Source of the DNA: Ochromonas danica
Lineage: Eukaryota; Sar; Chrysophyceae; Chromulinales; Chromulinaceae
DNA length: 64,000 nucleotides
Direction: 5' to 3'
NCBI GenBank assembly: GCA_015146655.1
Contig: VKHL01000015.1
Span: 1-64,000 of the forward strand
Shown: one piece after another, positions 31,270-42,913 of the stretch
Position numbering within the stretch: position 1 is the first letter of the stretch
How the letters are laid out: each line of letters starts with the position of its first letter
Translations under genes and position numbers: made by a program
The notes under the pieces: generated by a model
The model's database searches: none
The model's input: the letters and a program-made list of their open reading frames with translations, nothing else
What the model was told of the DNA's origin: nothing

Positions 31270-32352
31270 CTATCGAAAGGGAATGAATGGATCTGCTGCA
31301 GGAGGAACAGCAGCACTGCCTAGCACTCTTCCCATCACCAGACGCATGGCCGCATAGTAGACCGCTTGTACGGTGAGAACAGCCGCGGAGATCACCGCCC
31401 TCCGCACTACTTCTTTCGATAACCTGATCTTCACTGTCCACCCACCTCGCGATCTCTGTGATGGAGGTGTAACGTCAGAAGAGGGACTTGAGGGAGGAGG
31501 AGTGTCAGAGTTGATTGATCGTGCTGGAGATGTTGACACAGCTTCACGGGACTTCCACTTCCCAGCAATGCAATAGACTCCTAGAACAGAGAGCAGCCCA
31601 GAAACAACCTTTCTCCTCCCAGAGACTCTATTGCTGCGGCTGCTATCCTCCAGCACCACAGAGGTGGACCTGGCTTGAGTGACCCTCACCGGCTTGACAA
31701 GCAGGGCAGGAGCTGCTGTGTTAGTAAACTTGGGCGGCGATTTAAAGTCACTCTTTCTGGATGACTCTTCACCAATAACTGGCTTGACTGTCCTCCGGGT
31801 TCTTCTGTGGTGGATGGTGTAGTAGAACCATCCAGCCCCGCCAATGGCAGCAGTGGAGAGTAGCAGAGGCGACTGCATGATCGCTAACAGACGCTTTCTC
31901 CTGTAGCTTTCTCCTTTATCACGCTGTCGCCTGGACCTAACTTCATCGTCATTGACTGTATGATAGTAATGGTCTGTGGTTTGCAACACGATTTGACGGT
32001 CTCTCAGAGAGGTCACTGTGACACGGAATACGTTATCTCCGGGTCGTAGCCGTGATACATCAAAAGGGCAGGATTCTATTTTCTGGTGGTCTTTCTGATG
32101 GATGCGCTGCTGGCAGAGAGTGTATCCCTCCTCGTCCTCGATGGTCACGAGGTAGTCGTCCTTGCGCAGCAACAGTGGCACCTCGATATTGAAGGCTGGC
32201 GATCCCCCCTCACTAGCTTCTACTCCAGCTGCTGCTGCTGATGGGCTTTGGTCTCTGTCTGGCTTGTTGGTAGAACTCCAAAATGTCAGAGCGTGAGCAT
32301 AGCTGACAAATGAAGCAATAATGAGTATGACAATGATCACCAGACTCTTCAT
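31270..32352 (-). CDS. Signal-peptide membrane protein, unknown
   Basis: The 360-aa intronless protein starts with a signal peptide (LVIIVILIIASFVSYAHA). A lumenal or extracellular domain of about 120 residues looks beta-rich (VPLLLRKDDYLVTIEDEEGY; CQQR...ESCPFDVS with two cysteines). After a basic segment (SRRQRDKGESYRRKR) comes a weak hydrophobic stretch (LLLSTAAIGGAGWFYYTI). Then come a Ser/Arg-rich cytosolic part and a last hydrophobic region near the C-terminus (VVRRAVISAAVLTVQAVYYA). The family is not recognised. It is divergent from the kinesin gene. Confidence 0.6.
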   Translation of the reverse strand: MKSLVIIVILIIASFVSYAHALTFWSSTNKPDRDQSPSAAAAGVEASEGGSPAFNIEVPLLLRKDDYLVTIEDEEGYTLCQQRIHQKDHQKIESCPFDVSRLRPGDNVFRVTVTSLRDRQIVLQTTDHYYHTVNDDEVRSRRQRDKGESYRRKRLLAIMQSPLLLSTAAIGGAGWFYYTIHHRRTRRTVKPVIGEESSRKSDFKSPPKFTNTAAPALLVKPVRVTQARSTSVVLEDSSRSNRVSGRRKVVSGLLSVLGVYCIAGKWKSREAVSTSPARSINSDTPPPSSPSSDVTPPSQRSRGGWTVKIRLSKEVVRRAVISAAVLTVQAVYYAAMRLVMGRVLGSAAVPPAADPFIPFR

Positions 32353-32889
32353 ACCTCCTCAACCAATAACGAAAGAAATGACTTGGATAAGATTGGGCAA
32401 TATGACAGGGGATTTGAATTTCGATGATCTCACCCTCAATTTGGCAACAACAACGCTCACTTCTTCCCATTTTCGCCACTGTTTTGACCTGGCGATCTGG
32501 CGATCTGGTGATTTAGCTCTTTCGACCGTTAGGGATGAGAGGGTCCCGCTTCCGGGACAGGCATTGACACGAAACTGCTTGATGCTCCTCTGGCCTGTTT
32601 TGATGTGATTTGATGGGATTCCATACCATACCATACCATACCATACCATACCCTACCCTCCAAACAGTGTAGATAGACAGAGAGATTTTGAGTTATTGTC
32701 ATATAGACTGACATATTGACCAACCAACCTTTCCTTGCTTTCTTCTACCTTCTCTTGTTGTATCAAGCAAGGTTGATATATCAGATAGATCTATAGTTGT
32801 CAGATTTGCATGAAGTGCTGGGCTGGTAGCTGATAGATTGATTCATTTCCCATCACTTTATTATTGATTAGAGTTCTTATTTACAAGAA
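32353..32889. promoter_or_regulatory. Divergent intergenic region with CCATA microsatellite
   Basis: This is the promoter area between the membrane protein (-) and the kinesin gene (+). It contains a (CCATA)n array at 32621-32659 and a GGCGATCTGGCGATCTGG duplication near 32493. No RNA gene was seen. Confidence 0.55.
32621..32659. repeat. (CCATA)n microsatellite
   Basis: Six CCATA units are followed by two CCCTA-like variants. Confidence 0.95.
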
Positions 32890-35800
32890 ATGGAAGAGGA
32901 GAATATCGCAGTTGTTGTTCGTATTCGTCCCATGCAGACGAATGAGAAGAAGAACGGAGACATTCCCTGTGTCAAGGCCATGGCAGATGGTCGAGAGGTA
33001 CAGGTGAAGGTGGGCCCATTAGATGCACAAACCTATCGCTGCAGTCGTTGTTTCAATGCTGATAGTACACAGTCTGTTTTCTTTGACGAGTGCGGTATTA
33101 CCGACTTGTTGGACTCAGCCATTGATGGATATCGTGCTTGTGCCTTTGCTTTTGGACAAACTGGTGCTGGAAAAACTTTCACCATGTTTGGAGGTTCCAA
33201 GTCCTTTAGTCATCGTGATAAGAATATTGGACTTATTGCGCGCAGTCTGGACTACATCTTCACTAAGCTGACCCACCAACCTCGTCCTCATCCCTATCGT
33301 ATTCGAATTGCTTGTCTGGAAATCTATCAGGAGCATGTCTACGATCTCATGGCCGAAGAACGTGATCGAATCTCCTTGGCTGTACGAGAACATGCGAATG
33401 AAGGTTTCTTTCTTGAAGGCTGTCGATTGATTGAATGCAAAGATTATGAGATTGCTTGTGCTGTTCTTGATGCAGCTATTAAAACACGACAAGTCGGGGA
33501 ACACGATCTTAACGCTCGATCTTCTCGTTCTCATGTCCTGACTGAGATTCACATAGAAAGCACTCCAGTCGAAGGAGAGGCAAGTCCTGAGAATATTCGC
33601 GGGAAGATGACTCTTGTTGATCTTGCGGGATCTGAGAGGTTAAAGAGTACAAACAGCTCTGGTCGTGTTCGCCAAGAGGCAGGCTTTATCAATCGCTCTC
33701 TGTATGTTCTGGGCAAAGTTATTGCTGGATTAGTGCGTACGAATGGAGATTTGAATCATAAGGATGTGCCTTATCGAGACAGCAAGCTGACGAAGCTCTT
33801 GATTGCCTCTCTTGGAGGGAATGGAAGAACTTTGATGGTATCTTGTGTGTCGGAAGCTAAAGGCAGTCAAGCAGAAACCCTTCGAACTCTCAAGTTCTCC
33901 ATGTCTTGTGCTCGCATTCGCAACAAACCAGTTAAGTTTCTCGATCCACAGCAGAAGCTTATTTTGGATTTAAAAGATGAAGTTCGTCGACTTCGTCATG
34001 AAAACCGACAGCTGCGATCGACTCTAATCACTGCGCCTTCTGGTCATTATAGCGATGATAACCTTTCCTCTCCTTCCTCCTCAACCTCTAAGCAATCTTC
34101 TCATGCTCGATCTTATTCAGCCAATTCACCCAGTCGGCTTCAACTTCAAGAAAGTCCAAAGCGGACATTCGGACAAGGAGCTGCTCATCGATTACGTCCC
34201 AAGAAGACCCATAAGCAGCCTCGCAAGATGCTGGAAACCAAGTCAGACATATTCGCCAACTACCCGCAACTGCGAAAGATTCTTGAGCGTGCTGATCAGT
34301 TGGAATCGCATGATCGACTGCGACCGCAATTTCGATCTGCTCCTCGTTTACCTCCTAAGGCGTCACAGGTGTTAGATGCGCTATTGCAAGAAGAAATGGA
34401 GGAAGAAGAGCAAAGCGTAAAAAGGAGAGGAAGCACAGAGAATAGTGTTGCGTCATCTAGTCCATCCAATCGTCGCGTGGATGAGCTTTCGCGGCTTCCA
34501 GGGCCGATGGTCTTCAAAGAGAGCTCTCTATTAACTCCTGTCCGCCAGAACCATGCGGCATATGAACCAGCGCAGAACTACGTTAAAGCCATGGAGTCTA
34601 AGCGGATTGAGATGCTCGAGTTACGTGTCCGTCAAATGGAAGAGAGGCAACTCCTGTAAGCTACTGTTCACCGTCTTTCTCTATCATTTCACTAATGAGA
34701 TTTCCTTGGCTGGACAGAGATGAACAGTTAGCAAGAAGAGAGGATGAGACTGTCCGCCCTGTTGACCATATCCATATATCTGGACAGGGAAGTGAAGTCT
34801 TGTCCACTGCTCCGAGCACAACTGGAGGGCCCGGGTCGCCTACCAGGCGATCTCTTCGTGGGCCAGTGGAGATCGAACTCGACGGAGAAGCCTTCTTGCA
34901 ACAAAAACAGCAAAAGAAGAAAAAGAAGACAGCTCCTATGCCCAAATCGAAACTTTCGCCTTATATTGCAGATCTACAAGAAGAAATGAAGGCAAAGCGG
35001 GTCCATGCCAAACCCCCTGTTGCTGGAAGCGGCGCAGCAGCAGTGGCAGCAAGAGGGGGAGGGGGACAAAAGCGAGTTGGAGGACAAGATAACGCCAAAG
35101 CTAAAGCTTCTTCGAAGCCTCCACGGCCATCTCCAGCACCTCGTGCTCCTGTTCCGACTCCTGCCCCTTCCTCTTCTTCGGCTGCTCCTTCCAGCACTGG
35201 AGGAGAGAGCAGCAAAGGAGCTGCTCAACCACGTCTTGGATTGCGTGAGAGCATTGCAGCAGAGCTCGCAGAGCTGGGCTTGGGTCCTCCTGTTGTCTCT
35301 GAGAAGAAAGCGCCTGCTCGGTCTGTTCCCACAAGCGCGCATAATAAAGGTGAAAGCAAAAAGAAGACTGTTAGTGAAAAGAAAGGCCCCACACCTACTC
35401 CCAAGGTTACTGCCACTTCTTCTTCAGCTGCCCCCAAGCAACCTATTCTCCCTAACATTGCAAAGCAATCGACCAATGACCTCCCTCCACCCAAAAAGGA
35501 ACCTATTGTGGTTGAAGAAGTGCCTTCAGATGGGAAGAAATTGCCTGCTTTGCCCGCAAGTCGTCAGGTGCCTGCTACTGCAGTTCAAAAGAAGGCTGCG
35601 AGCGATCCTCAACGTTCTGGTAGGCACTTATACCACTCAATCATCTTTCTTTCTCTCTGCTAACACTCATCGATTTCTTCCTCTGTAGCAATGCTGAAAA
35701 GCAAACTAGAAGAGTTGGAAGCTTCTTTGCAAGAGAAACAAGAAGAAATGGAGGATAGCCCAGGAGAGGTGACAAGCGAGATGGAGGAGGCTTTGCTGAG

Positions 35801-37322
35801 CATGCGTATAGAAGCAAAAGCAATTCGTCTTGAACTCAGTCGGCTGACTGGAGAAGATTTCCTGTCACCCCAGGCTATGAGATCACGAATCTACAGTGGT
35901 CCTGCAGCTTTTTCTCCAACCTCTCGCTCCCTTGATGCAAGTAGCGAGGAGGAACGGATAATTGAGCGAGGTATTCAGGCGAAGGCCGAAGCACTTCTAG
36001 CAGTTCCTCAGAAGTTGCCATTTGGAGGGAATGGAGTGGAAGATGATCACACTGATGTCAATGCTGAAGAAGATGCATCTGCTGCAGATCCCAGCAAGAG
36101 CTTGTGGTTCTTCCGCAAGGTGACTGGTTCGTACAATCATACAGCTGGAGCTTTGTTGGGCACGGATCCCATCGCCGAAGCAGTAACTAATGCGAACAAA
36201 GCCTTTCAAGAAGATCGCCCTTCTCTCTCTGTGCAACAGGCGACCAATGCTGCGAATGCAATCAAGGAAATCCTAAGGGAAGGAAAAGAAGAGACGAAGA
36301 TAGATAAAGAGATCGTGAAGGAAGGAAAGGAAGAGGCGAAGAGAGAAGTAGCTGAGAAACCTCTTCTGACTTCGAAACAAAATGAGGTTCTCAACACACA
36401 GAGAGAAGAAGAAGAGGAAGAAGAGACTTATGGTTATGAGGAAGAGTTTGAGAACGAGGAGTTTGAAGTGCAATCACCACCGATTGCAGCAACACGTGAG
36501 GATGATAGAGAAGATGCGAGCATTGCTAACCAAGGAAGCTTGCAAGGCAGCTTGCAAGGCAGCTTACAAGGCAGCTTAGATGGCAGTCATGAAAATGTAC
36601 TCTCCCACGAAGTATCGGAGACACATTCCGACAAGCATGATGACCCTGATTCAGAGAATGTGGATGAAGTCAACAGACCAGCATCGCCTAAACAAATGAA
36701 TTCCTCGTCGCACGATCTTCAAGAAAATTCCGCTGCTCATTCTTCGTTGAATGGAGAGCATAAAAATTCTGCAGCAGCCGATGAGGATGATGCTTATGAA
36801 GAAGATTATGAAAACGAATTTGAGGCAGACGAGGAAGTATCGCCAAATCATCCTTTAAGCACCCCAGCCGTCCAAACGGAAGCAGTTGCCAACTTTCAGA
36901 CCAAGTTAAGCTCGTCGAGTGATGTAAATCCTCCATCACCTGATACTGACAGAGCAGCAACAACGACAACAACTATTAGCCCAGCTGTGATCGTGAATCA
37001 GTCTCCCAAATTAAACTCAAGTTTTAAAACAACTAACGAATCTGTTGACTCTGCAACGAAGAAGTCAACACGAGAGTATTTATTTCCGGATAACGAGAGT
37101 GATGATAGTGGAGAGCATTCATTGGGGCATCCATCTCAGCCCCTTGCGCCTTCCGCGGTAGCTTCTTCTCGAAATGCGATTCCGACATCAAACGTTGTAT
37201 TGAGTTCTCCTGTCAATATAAATAACACTTTAAAAAGCAAGCCTGCAGCGAAAGAAGCTGATGGAGACGAAACTTACGATGATGAAGAGTTTGACGACTA
37301 TGACGTTTCGTTCGAATCCTAA
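32890..37322 (+). CDS. Kinesin with N-terminal motor (KIF12-like) and long acidic tail
   Basis: Exons at 32890-34655, 34718-35619 and 35689-37322 join in frame to 1433 aa. The motor (residues about 5-350) is complete: P-loop GQTGAGKTFTMFG, switch I NARSSRSHVLTEI, switch II LVDLAGSERL, and YRDSKLTKLL. The segment TYRCSRCFNADSTQSVFFDE is most like KIF12/kinesin-12-group motors. A coiled coil follows (QKLILDLKDEVRRLRHENRQ), then a Lys/Pro/Ala-rich region and a second coil (LEELEASLQEKQEEMEDSP). The tail carries three Tyr-acidic motifs (TYGYEEEFENEEFE, DDAYEEDYENEFEAD, DETYDDEEFDDYDV) and a GSLQ tandem repeat. Similar Tyr/acidic motifs occur in ciliary proteins, so a ciliary or centrosomal role is possible but unproven. 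Confidence 0.9.
36530..36583. repeat. 12-bp coding tandem repeat (GSLQ units)
   Basis: Four units of about 12 bp, AAGGCAGCTTGC, encode GSLQGSLQGSLQGSLD within the kinesin tail. The third base varies little between units, so the expansion is recent. Confidence 0.9.
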
Positions 37323-37477
37323 CATTAGATGCTTGCTTTAGACTTGTACATAGGATTACTGTCATGTAATTTCCCGACTTTTCAATCTGTGGTTGTGTAT
37401 GGTGCTTTAATTGCGTATTTATTTAGATACTATATCACGCCAATCATTTCTTAGCAATGCACTCGATCTTTGCCTTT

Positions 37478-39316
37478 CTAGATCCGATTTCTTATAAATG
37501 TCTCGAAAACAGAGTCTGCAGATGGCCTTGGACTTTCCAAGCGAAGCACATATTTCCATCTCGAATCGAATGAGAGCGTTTCATTGATTTGCTTCAAAAT
37601 GCTTATGTAGCAATTTCTCTTGATAAAGAGTTCACGCAATTTGTTTAGAGCATTGCGTCTAATGATTGTTTGGATAATATCTTCTGTTTTGATAAGTGGA
37701 AGGGCAACTATTACGAGACACTGCAATGCAGTACATCGATCGGCTATCAAAGCGAGGCTTTCCAGCCCGATTCTCTTGCAATTTTCGAATCTAAGAGATA
37801 TAAGGCCTTCTCCGAGTCGAACCAAAAGCACATTTAAGCCCCTTACTAATGCTTTGGCGAATCTGAGAGAAAAGTCCCGCAAGTGAGGGCAACTTTCTGA
37901 TATAACAATGAGATGGTTATCATCGAGTATTTCATCAAACACCTCGACGGTGATTGATTTTAATTGACCGCAACTTATTAAACAGTATTTCCAACTTGAC
38001 AATGCTACATTGTAGGATGAAGATTGAAGTAGAACTACTTCTAATTCAAGAAGATTAGCTTTAATTGAGTCTGCAATTATCCTCAATACTGTGTCCGACC
38101 ATCCCCACACTCTCATAGAGTAGAGTGGATACCGAGCCGCGGCTCCAACTGCACTCGCAAATTCCAATCCTTGCTCATCTTCGGTGGTGAATGATGCCCC
38201 AATAGGCCCTCTCATTCTTAGCTCCAGTTTAGAGCGCTTTGATCCATCCACTTCCTCCACAATGTAGGTCATTACTCTGTTGATGAAAATGTGTTCTAGC
38301 TTTGGACAAAGATTCAACACGGGACCAAAGCAATCTGTAGTAACGGTATGATTCAAATCATCAATAACCATGCTGATTATGTTTGGAACACCGCCTGCCA
38401 AGAAGAGCATATCTTCATTGCTGATTTGATCGAATGTTCTTAGCATTCCACATGAGAGCTTCAAAGCAACTAAACTCTTCAGGTTCATTAAACAAACGCC
38501 AATATTCTGACACAATACAGAACCTTTCTGGAAGCATAGTATCTTGAGGCCATAACAGCTGGTAGATATCAATTCAATATCATTCTGGTCCAGAGAAGAC
38601 TCCGAAACATCGAGGATGACGAGTGTCTTACCCAATTCTGCAGCTAGCTCTGCTAGGGTTGTTGACAATGGGACTATGGGGTGCTTCACAAATAGCTCAG
38701 CAACACTGTCCAATCGCGAAGTATATGCTATTACTTTGATTAAAGCCGTGATCGAACCATTCCGCTCAGACAAAATAGAGATCTTATCCAGTGAACGACA
38801 GGACAGAATGATATCGGTAAGTATTCTTAATTCCTCTTCAACCACTTCTCGTTTAGGATTCTCTTCAATTCTTATTCCTTCCACTCGTTCTAGCAATACG
38901 TTGTTTAAATTAGTATAGAATCTGAGTAGATGAATTCGAACGAAAAATGTGAGAAGGCATACAGTGCGGCTATTCAACCAGCCGATATAGGCATTCATGT
39001 TGTTTCTGATCTTTGGTCCTTCGTCACGAAGTGCCAAGTTTGGGTGCTTTAATGCTCTGAGGAAGATAGGCCTTTTCGAAGGTGCACAAGAGATATCCAT
39101 GCTCGATATAGTCTGATGATCTCCAAGGAAGTCAGCTAACACTTTGATTACCACTTCAATGGGCAAAGAAAAGAAACAGACACCCCTTGAATATCCTTTC
39201 CCTGCTATGTTCCTTTCTTGTTCTTCTTCTTCTTCTTCCTCCTCCTTTCGAACACTTAGGGACTCCTCCTTTCCCATTATATCAGAGATAGTCCAAGGGC
39301 ACTCCTTTGCCATCAT
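37478..39316 (-). CDS. Leucine-rich-repeat protein (F-box/AMN1-like)
   Basis: The 612-aa intronless protein has a poly-Glu stretch near the N-terminus (about 24-33). An F-box-like segment follows (FFSLPIEVVIKVLADFLGDH). The rest is a series of cysteine-containing LRRs such as LDVSESSLDQNDIELISTSC and SLRFENCKRIGLESLALIAD, the pattern of SCF substrate-receptor proteins. A role in ubiquitin ligase substrate choice is inferred. A second Met (39277) is a duplicate of the first: a 36-bp tandem repeat (39262-39333) carries both start codons. Confidence 0.75.
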   Translation of the reverse strand: MMAKECPWTISDIMGKEESLSVRKEEEEEEEEQERNIAGKGYSRGVCFFSLPIEVVIKVLADFLGDHQTISSMDISCAPSKRPIFLRALKHPNLALRDEGPKIRNNMNAYIGWLNSRTVCLLTFFVRIHLLRFYTNLNNVLLERVEGIRIEENPKREVVEEELRILTDIILSCRSLDKISILSERNGSITALIKVIAYTSRLDSVAELFVKHPIVPLSTTLAELAAELGKTLVILDVSESSLDQNDIELISTSCYGLKILCFQKGSVLCQNIGVCLMNLKSLVALKLSCGMLRTFDQISNEDMLFLAGGVPNIISMVIDDLNHTVTTDCFGPVLNLCPKLEHIFINRVMTYIVEEVDGSKRSKLELRMRGPIGASFTTEDEQGLEFASAVGAAARYPLYSMRVWGWSDTVLRIIADSIKANLLELEVVLLQSSSYNVALSSWKYCLISCGQLKSITVEVFDEILDDNHLIVISESCPHLRDFSLRFAKALVRGLNVLLVRLGEGLISLRFENCKRIGLESLALIADRCTALQCLVIVALPLIKTEDIIQTIIRRNALNKLRELFIKRNCYISILKQINETLSFDSRWKYVLRLESPRPSADSVFETFIRNRI

Positions 39317-39333
39317 ATCAGAGATAGTCTAAG
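39262..39333. repeat. 36-bp tandem repeat carrying two start codons
   Basis: Two copies of a unit containing CCAT(T/C)ATATCAGAGATAGTC (39274 and 39310) lie at the start of the LRR gene. Each holds a candidate ATG on the minus strand, giving TISDIMGKEE and MMAKECPWTISD. Confidence 0.85.
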
Positions 39334-39599
39334 AGCAAGGCAGCAGAAAGCTGTTGGGATTTGACTGTATAGGATATGATTGTGATGTGAGGGATTTGAT
39401 TGTGTGGGGCAGCTGAGAGGCGCCAGAGCGAAGACAACAAGGGACCAATGTCAACTGTGCTGACCTAAAACTCACAAATCCTGAGTTCTTAGTCACTCAC
39501 GGGCTATTTTCGCTAAACACTTAGAATTCAGAGGTTTAAGAATGACAACAACAGAACTTACTAAATTGAAGAGTTACAACTACCGATCAGCTAAGAGCT

Positions 39600-42444
39600 C
39601 TATATGACACCAGGAGGTTCTTCTAAGGAGTCCATGATAACCTATTTTCAAAGGAAGTTGAATGTGATGTTTCAGGGACATGAGATATGATGAACCAACC
39701 TTTAAAGCATGTGCCTCCTTGGGATCTAGATCCATGGCAATGTTGAGATGATTAAAAGCCTCTTGAAATCTGCCTAGGCGTTGATACACCTGTCCCAACA
39801 GAGCATGTACAGGAGGCTCCTGAGGTGCGACATCCTCCACGATAAGCAACTCTTCTAGCGCTTCTTCCGCAGCATCTTGACTCAGAAGAATATGTGCTCG
39901 TTGAAACCGAAGCTATTCAAAAGAAGAAGAGCAGAGTGTTCATACACACTAATCGGACCAACCCATGCAATTCACAGGTTATCTCTCACCTGAGGATTGT
40001 TTGGATCTCTTTCACTGGCCAATTCCAATACTTGCAAGGCTTGAGTGATCTTTACCTCATGACCTTGAGCACTGAGAGCCATAGCTAAACAGCCAATCAC
40101 AGACAACGATCAAATCAAACCCGCGGTTAAAGCAATCCATATTGTCCAGTCTAACTTACCATAGTAGCAATCTAAGACAGAGCTGCGGCTATTAATACTC
40201 CGTGCAGTCTTGAAATAGTATTCAGCTTGTTCATACTTTTCCTGTTTATAACAAATACTACCTAAGCCATAATATGCATTATAATGGCGATGATTATTGA
40301 GCAGAGCATGGTTGAAATAGTCAATTGCTCGCTCTACGTTATCATTGGAGATGTACTCATGCCCTGCGAGGGTGTAGGCATAGAAGAAATGTGGATCGAG
40401 AGAAAGTGCGCGGTTGAAGTGTTTAATCGCACTGTCTGTGTCTTTGATTAACGAGAAGAAGTTTCCTAATGTACAATACGTCTCTGGTGCAAACTTGTCA
40501 ACTTCATAAACCTTTTCATGTGATTCCACCCCACCCCACCCCACAGAGAAAGACAAGCAAAACAACAAACATAACAATGAGAAATGACAAAGAAAACAAC
40601 TAAAACAAGGTTGACACTAACCTGCTGTGCTAAGGCTGATAACTCTTTCTCCTTCTTTAAATGCCACAAAGCAGTACTGTAATATTCAATTCCTTGCACT
40701 CGAAATGTCTCGTGCTGCAACATGTTGCGGTACAGAAGGACAGACACCTTGTAGTCGTTCATATCTAAATAAGCCTTAGCCAGTAACTGACAAGTCAGTC
40801 CAGAGCGAAGATGCTTCTCAGGTAAACTATTCAGAGCATCAATACACTCCAAGGAGTGGTAGTTATAGAGGAGCTGGACTGCTTTAGCGTATGTCAAGAG
40901 GATTTGTTGGAGTTTGGCCAAATCAATCACTTGAACCTCTTCTTGAGCTTCCATCTCATGTTCTCCTATTGTCTCCATTGTGCGGAAGTGATCGGTATTC
41001 TCGGAATTTGGATACTTTGGGACATCCCGTCCAGTATTAGCCGTTGGCCTTTTCTTCACTACTGTAGGAGGAGGGGGAGGAGTAGTCTCCATAGGATGCA
41101 CAGTTGATAAGTTTAATCCACTCAGATGATGGTAGGACACCTCCCCCTGCTCGAAGATGGGACTGTACAGACCGCTATCTGCCGCCTTAATGGCAGTCGC
41201 TCCAGTATCGAAGGCACCAGAGAAGGACAGCCTGGCTGAGGGACCAAAGCTAACCCTTCTCTCTCCATGTCGACCATTCTCTCGAGCTGTATGACCTTGA
41301 GGATGCATAGCCGTATTGGTAGCGGTCATACCTGCCATAGAAATGACCGAAGATGAAGAGAGCAAAGGGTCAGCAGCAGCGGATCCAGTGTTGGGGTTAG
41401 AAGGTGTTGGACCTCCAAATAGTGCTCGAGGCCGTGCCTTGCCCTGCATTACACTCTCCTCTTCCTGTTGGCTTATCGACAACATGCTGCGTGAAATGGG
41501 CGAGGGTGCTGAGTTGGGTGTGCAGGTGTAAGGCGGCTGTAAAGACATTGTCGACAATCCCATTGCTACTGATGTGCCTGGGGTCATCTGTTCACCATAG
41601 CCATAGGATTTGGATCCCACGGATGGTTGAGGAGGCATAGTGGATAGACCCAAGGCCACGGAGGATCCTGGAGTCAGTTGCTCCACCAGACTATACGTCT
41701 TTTGAACAGATGGCTGCAATTGTGTAGTTGAAGGAGAGTGCATAACTTCCAATGGTGGCTTTTGTGATCGCAAAGTTCGGTTCGCTGCTGCTTGAGCAAG
41801 AGGGGCAGCTGCTGTGGTGACAGATGGCAGAGAAGATGACTGCAAGGCCTGCAGCACCTTCTCCATGGGCTCTTCCACGCCCATCTCACTCAACTCCGTG
41901 ATTGCTTCCCAGAGATACGGGTCCAACTAGAGTATAGTACATGCATGCCATTTGTGTGGCAAGGTGAGAAATGTGCGCGTAGGTGTGTGTGCAAGTGTGT
42001 GTGTGTGTGGCTAACCTGCAGGGCCGTTAGTAAATAGCGCTGGGCGAACTCTAGGCGTTGTTGCCTTTTGCAGATCAAACCTAGTAGATAAACCCCCGCA
42101 GCTCCTCCAGGAGTAGAAGAAAATTGATTGGCATTGATACTATCCAAACTGAGGAATGCCGGCTGGTCGACTAGCACTGCCTCCGCCTCCGTCAACTTGC
42201 CCAGTGCGAGGCAAGTCTGAGCGAAGAGGTATTTAGCCTCCTGACATGAGGAATAGACAGTTTCTTGTAGGATTAGGTAGGTCTGTTTGACTTTTCCGAG
42301 GCGGTAGTAGCACTGAGCGAGTTGGTAGAGATGGCTGGGGGAGCGGTCCTCGTAATAGGCGCGCTCGGCATAGAACTTCGCTGTCTCATAGAGATTCTTG
42401 GAAAGATAGAATTCACTAAAGGAGGACCAAGAAACGCTTGGCAT
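39600..42444 (-). CDS. CDC27: Anaphase-promoting complex subunit CDC27/APC3
   Basis: Six exons (42444-42016, 41926-40622, 40511-40160, 40084-39990, 39912-39700, 39641-39600) join in frame to 811 aa. The N-terminal TPRs (FSEFYLSKNLYETAKFYAER; QLAQCYYRLGKVKQTYLILQ) and the C-terminal TPR array (APETYCTLGNFFSLIKDTDS; HYNAYYGLGSICYKQEKYEQ) with an unstructured Ser/Thr/Pro-rich loop between them are the CDC27 layout. CDC27 is a TPR scaffold of the APC/C ubiquitin ligase that binds activators through their IR tails. The final exon is only 42 nt and encodes 13 residues. The length is in the family range. Intron 1 holds a GT microsatellite. Confidence 0.93.
41979..42010. repeat. GT microsatellite in CDC27 intron 1
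   Basis: Alternating GT dinucleotides with a few interruptions lie within the 89-nt first intron. Confidence 0.85.
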
Positions 42445-42913
42445 CGTTTGAAATGGTCAAAGGCTGCTAAAGGTTAAATAGCAGCAGTTAAATTACTATT
42501 TATTCACAACAATCCAATCGAGCGATTTCAGCGGTTATCTATTATTGTTTTGCGTTGTCAAAAATGAAAAACTGTTTTCCAGAAATAATAAACACGTTTT
42601 ACTGTTAATCTCTTAAATTATGGTTACTGCTCTCTTGTTTTGCTGCCATGCGCAACTATATTATATATCATCCATGTTACTTCCTGTTATGCTCTCGTTT
42701 CAATTAAACGTTCGCAACTATTGTACATCAAACCATGCTGTTCTTATCTCGGAAACAGCAAGGAAATGCGCGTAATCGTGGACATGTCAGCTATTGCCCG
42801 TTACTAGTCATAGTTTGTTGGCGATCCCGCTCCTCTTTATATGCAGGCAGGTTTACTTACCCCTATTCTTTAGGTCAATCCACGAAGGAAGGCATTCTCT
42901 CTGTCTCTTCCAG
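42445..42913. promoter_or_regulatory. CDC27 upstream region with AACACGTTTTACT box
   Basis: AT-rich sequence between the CDC27 start and the 3' end of the hydrolase-like gene. AACACGTTTTACT at 42591-42603 is identical to a box before the hydrolase-like gene (44146-44158). No gene was seen, although a plus-strand frame (42735-43133) runs into the antisense of the next gene. Confidence 0.5.
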
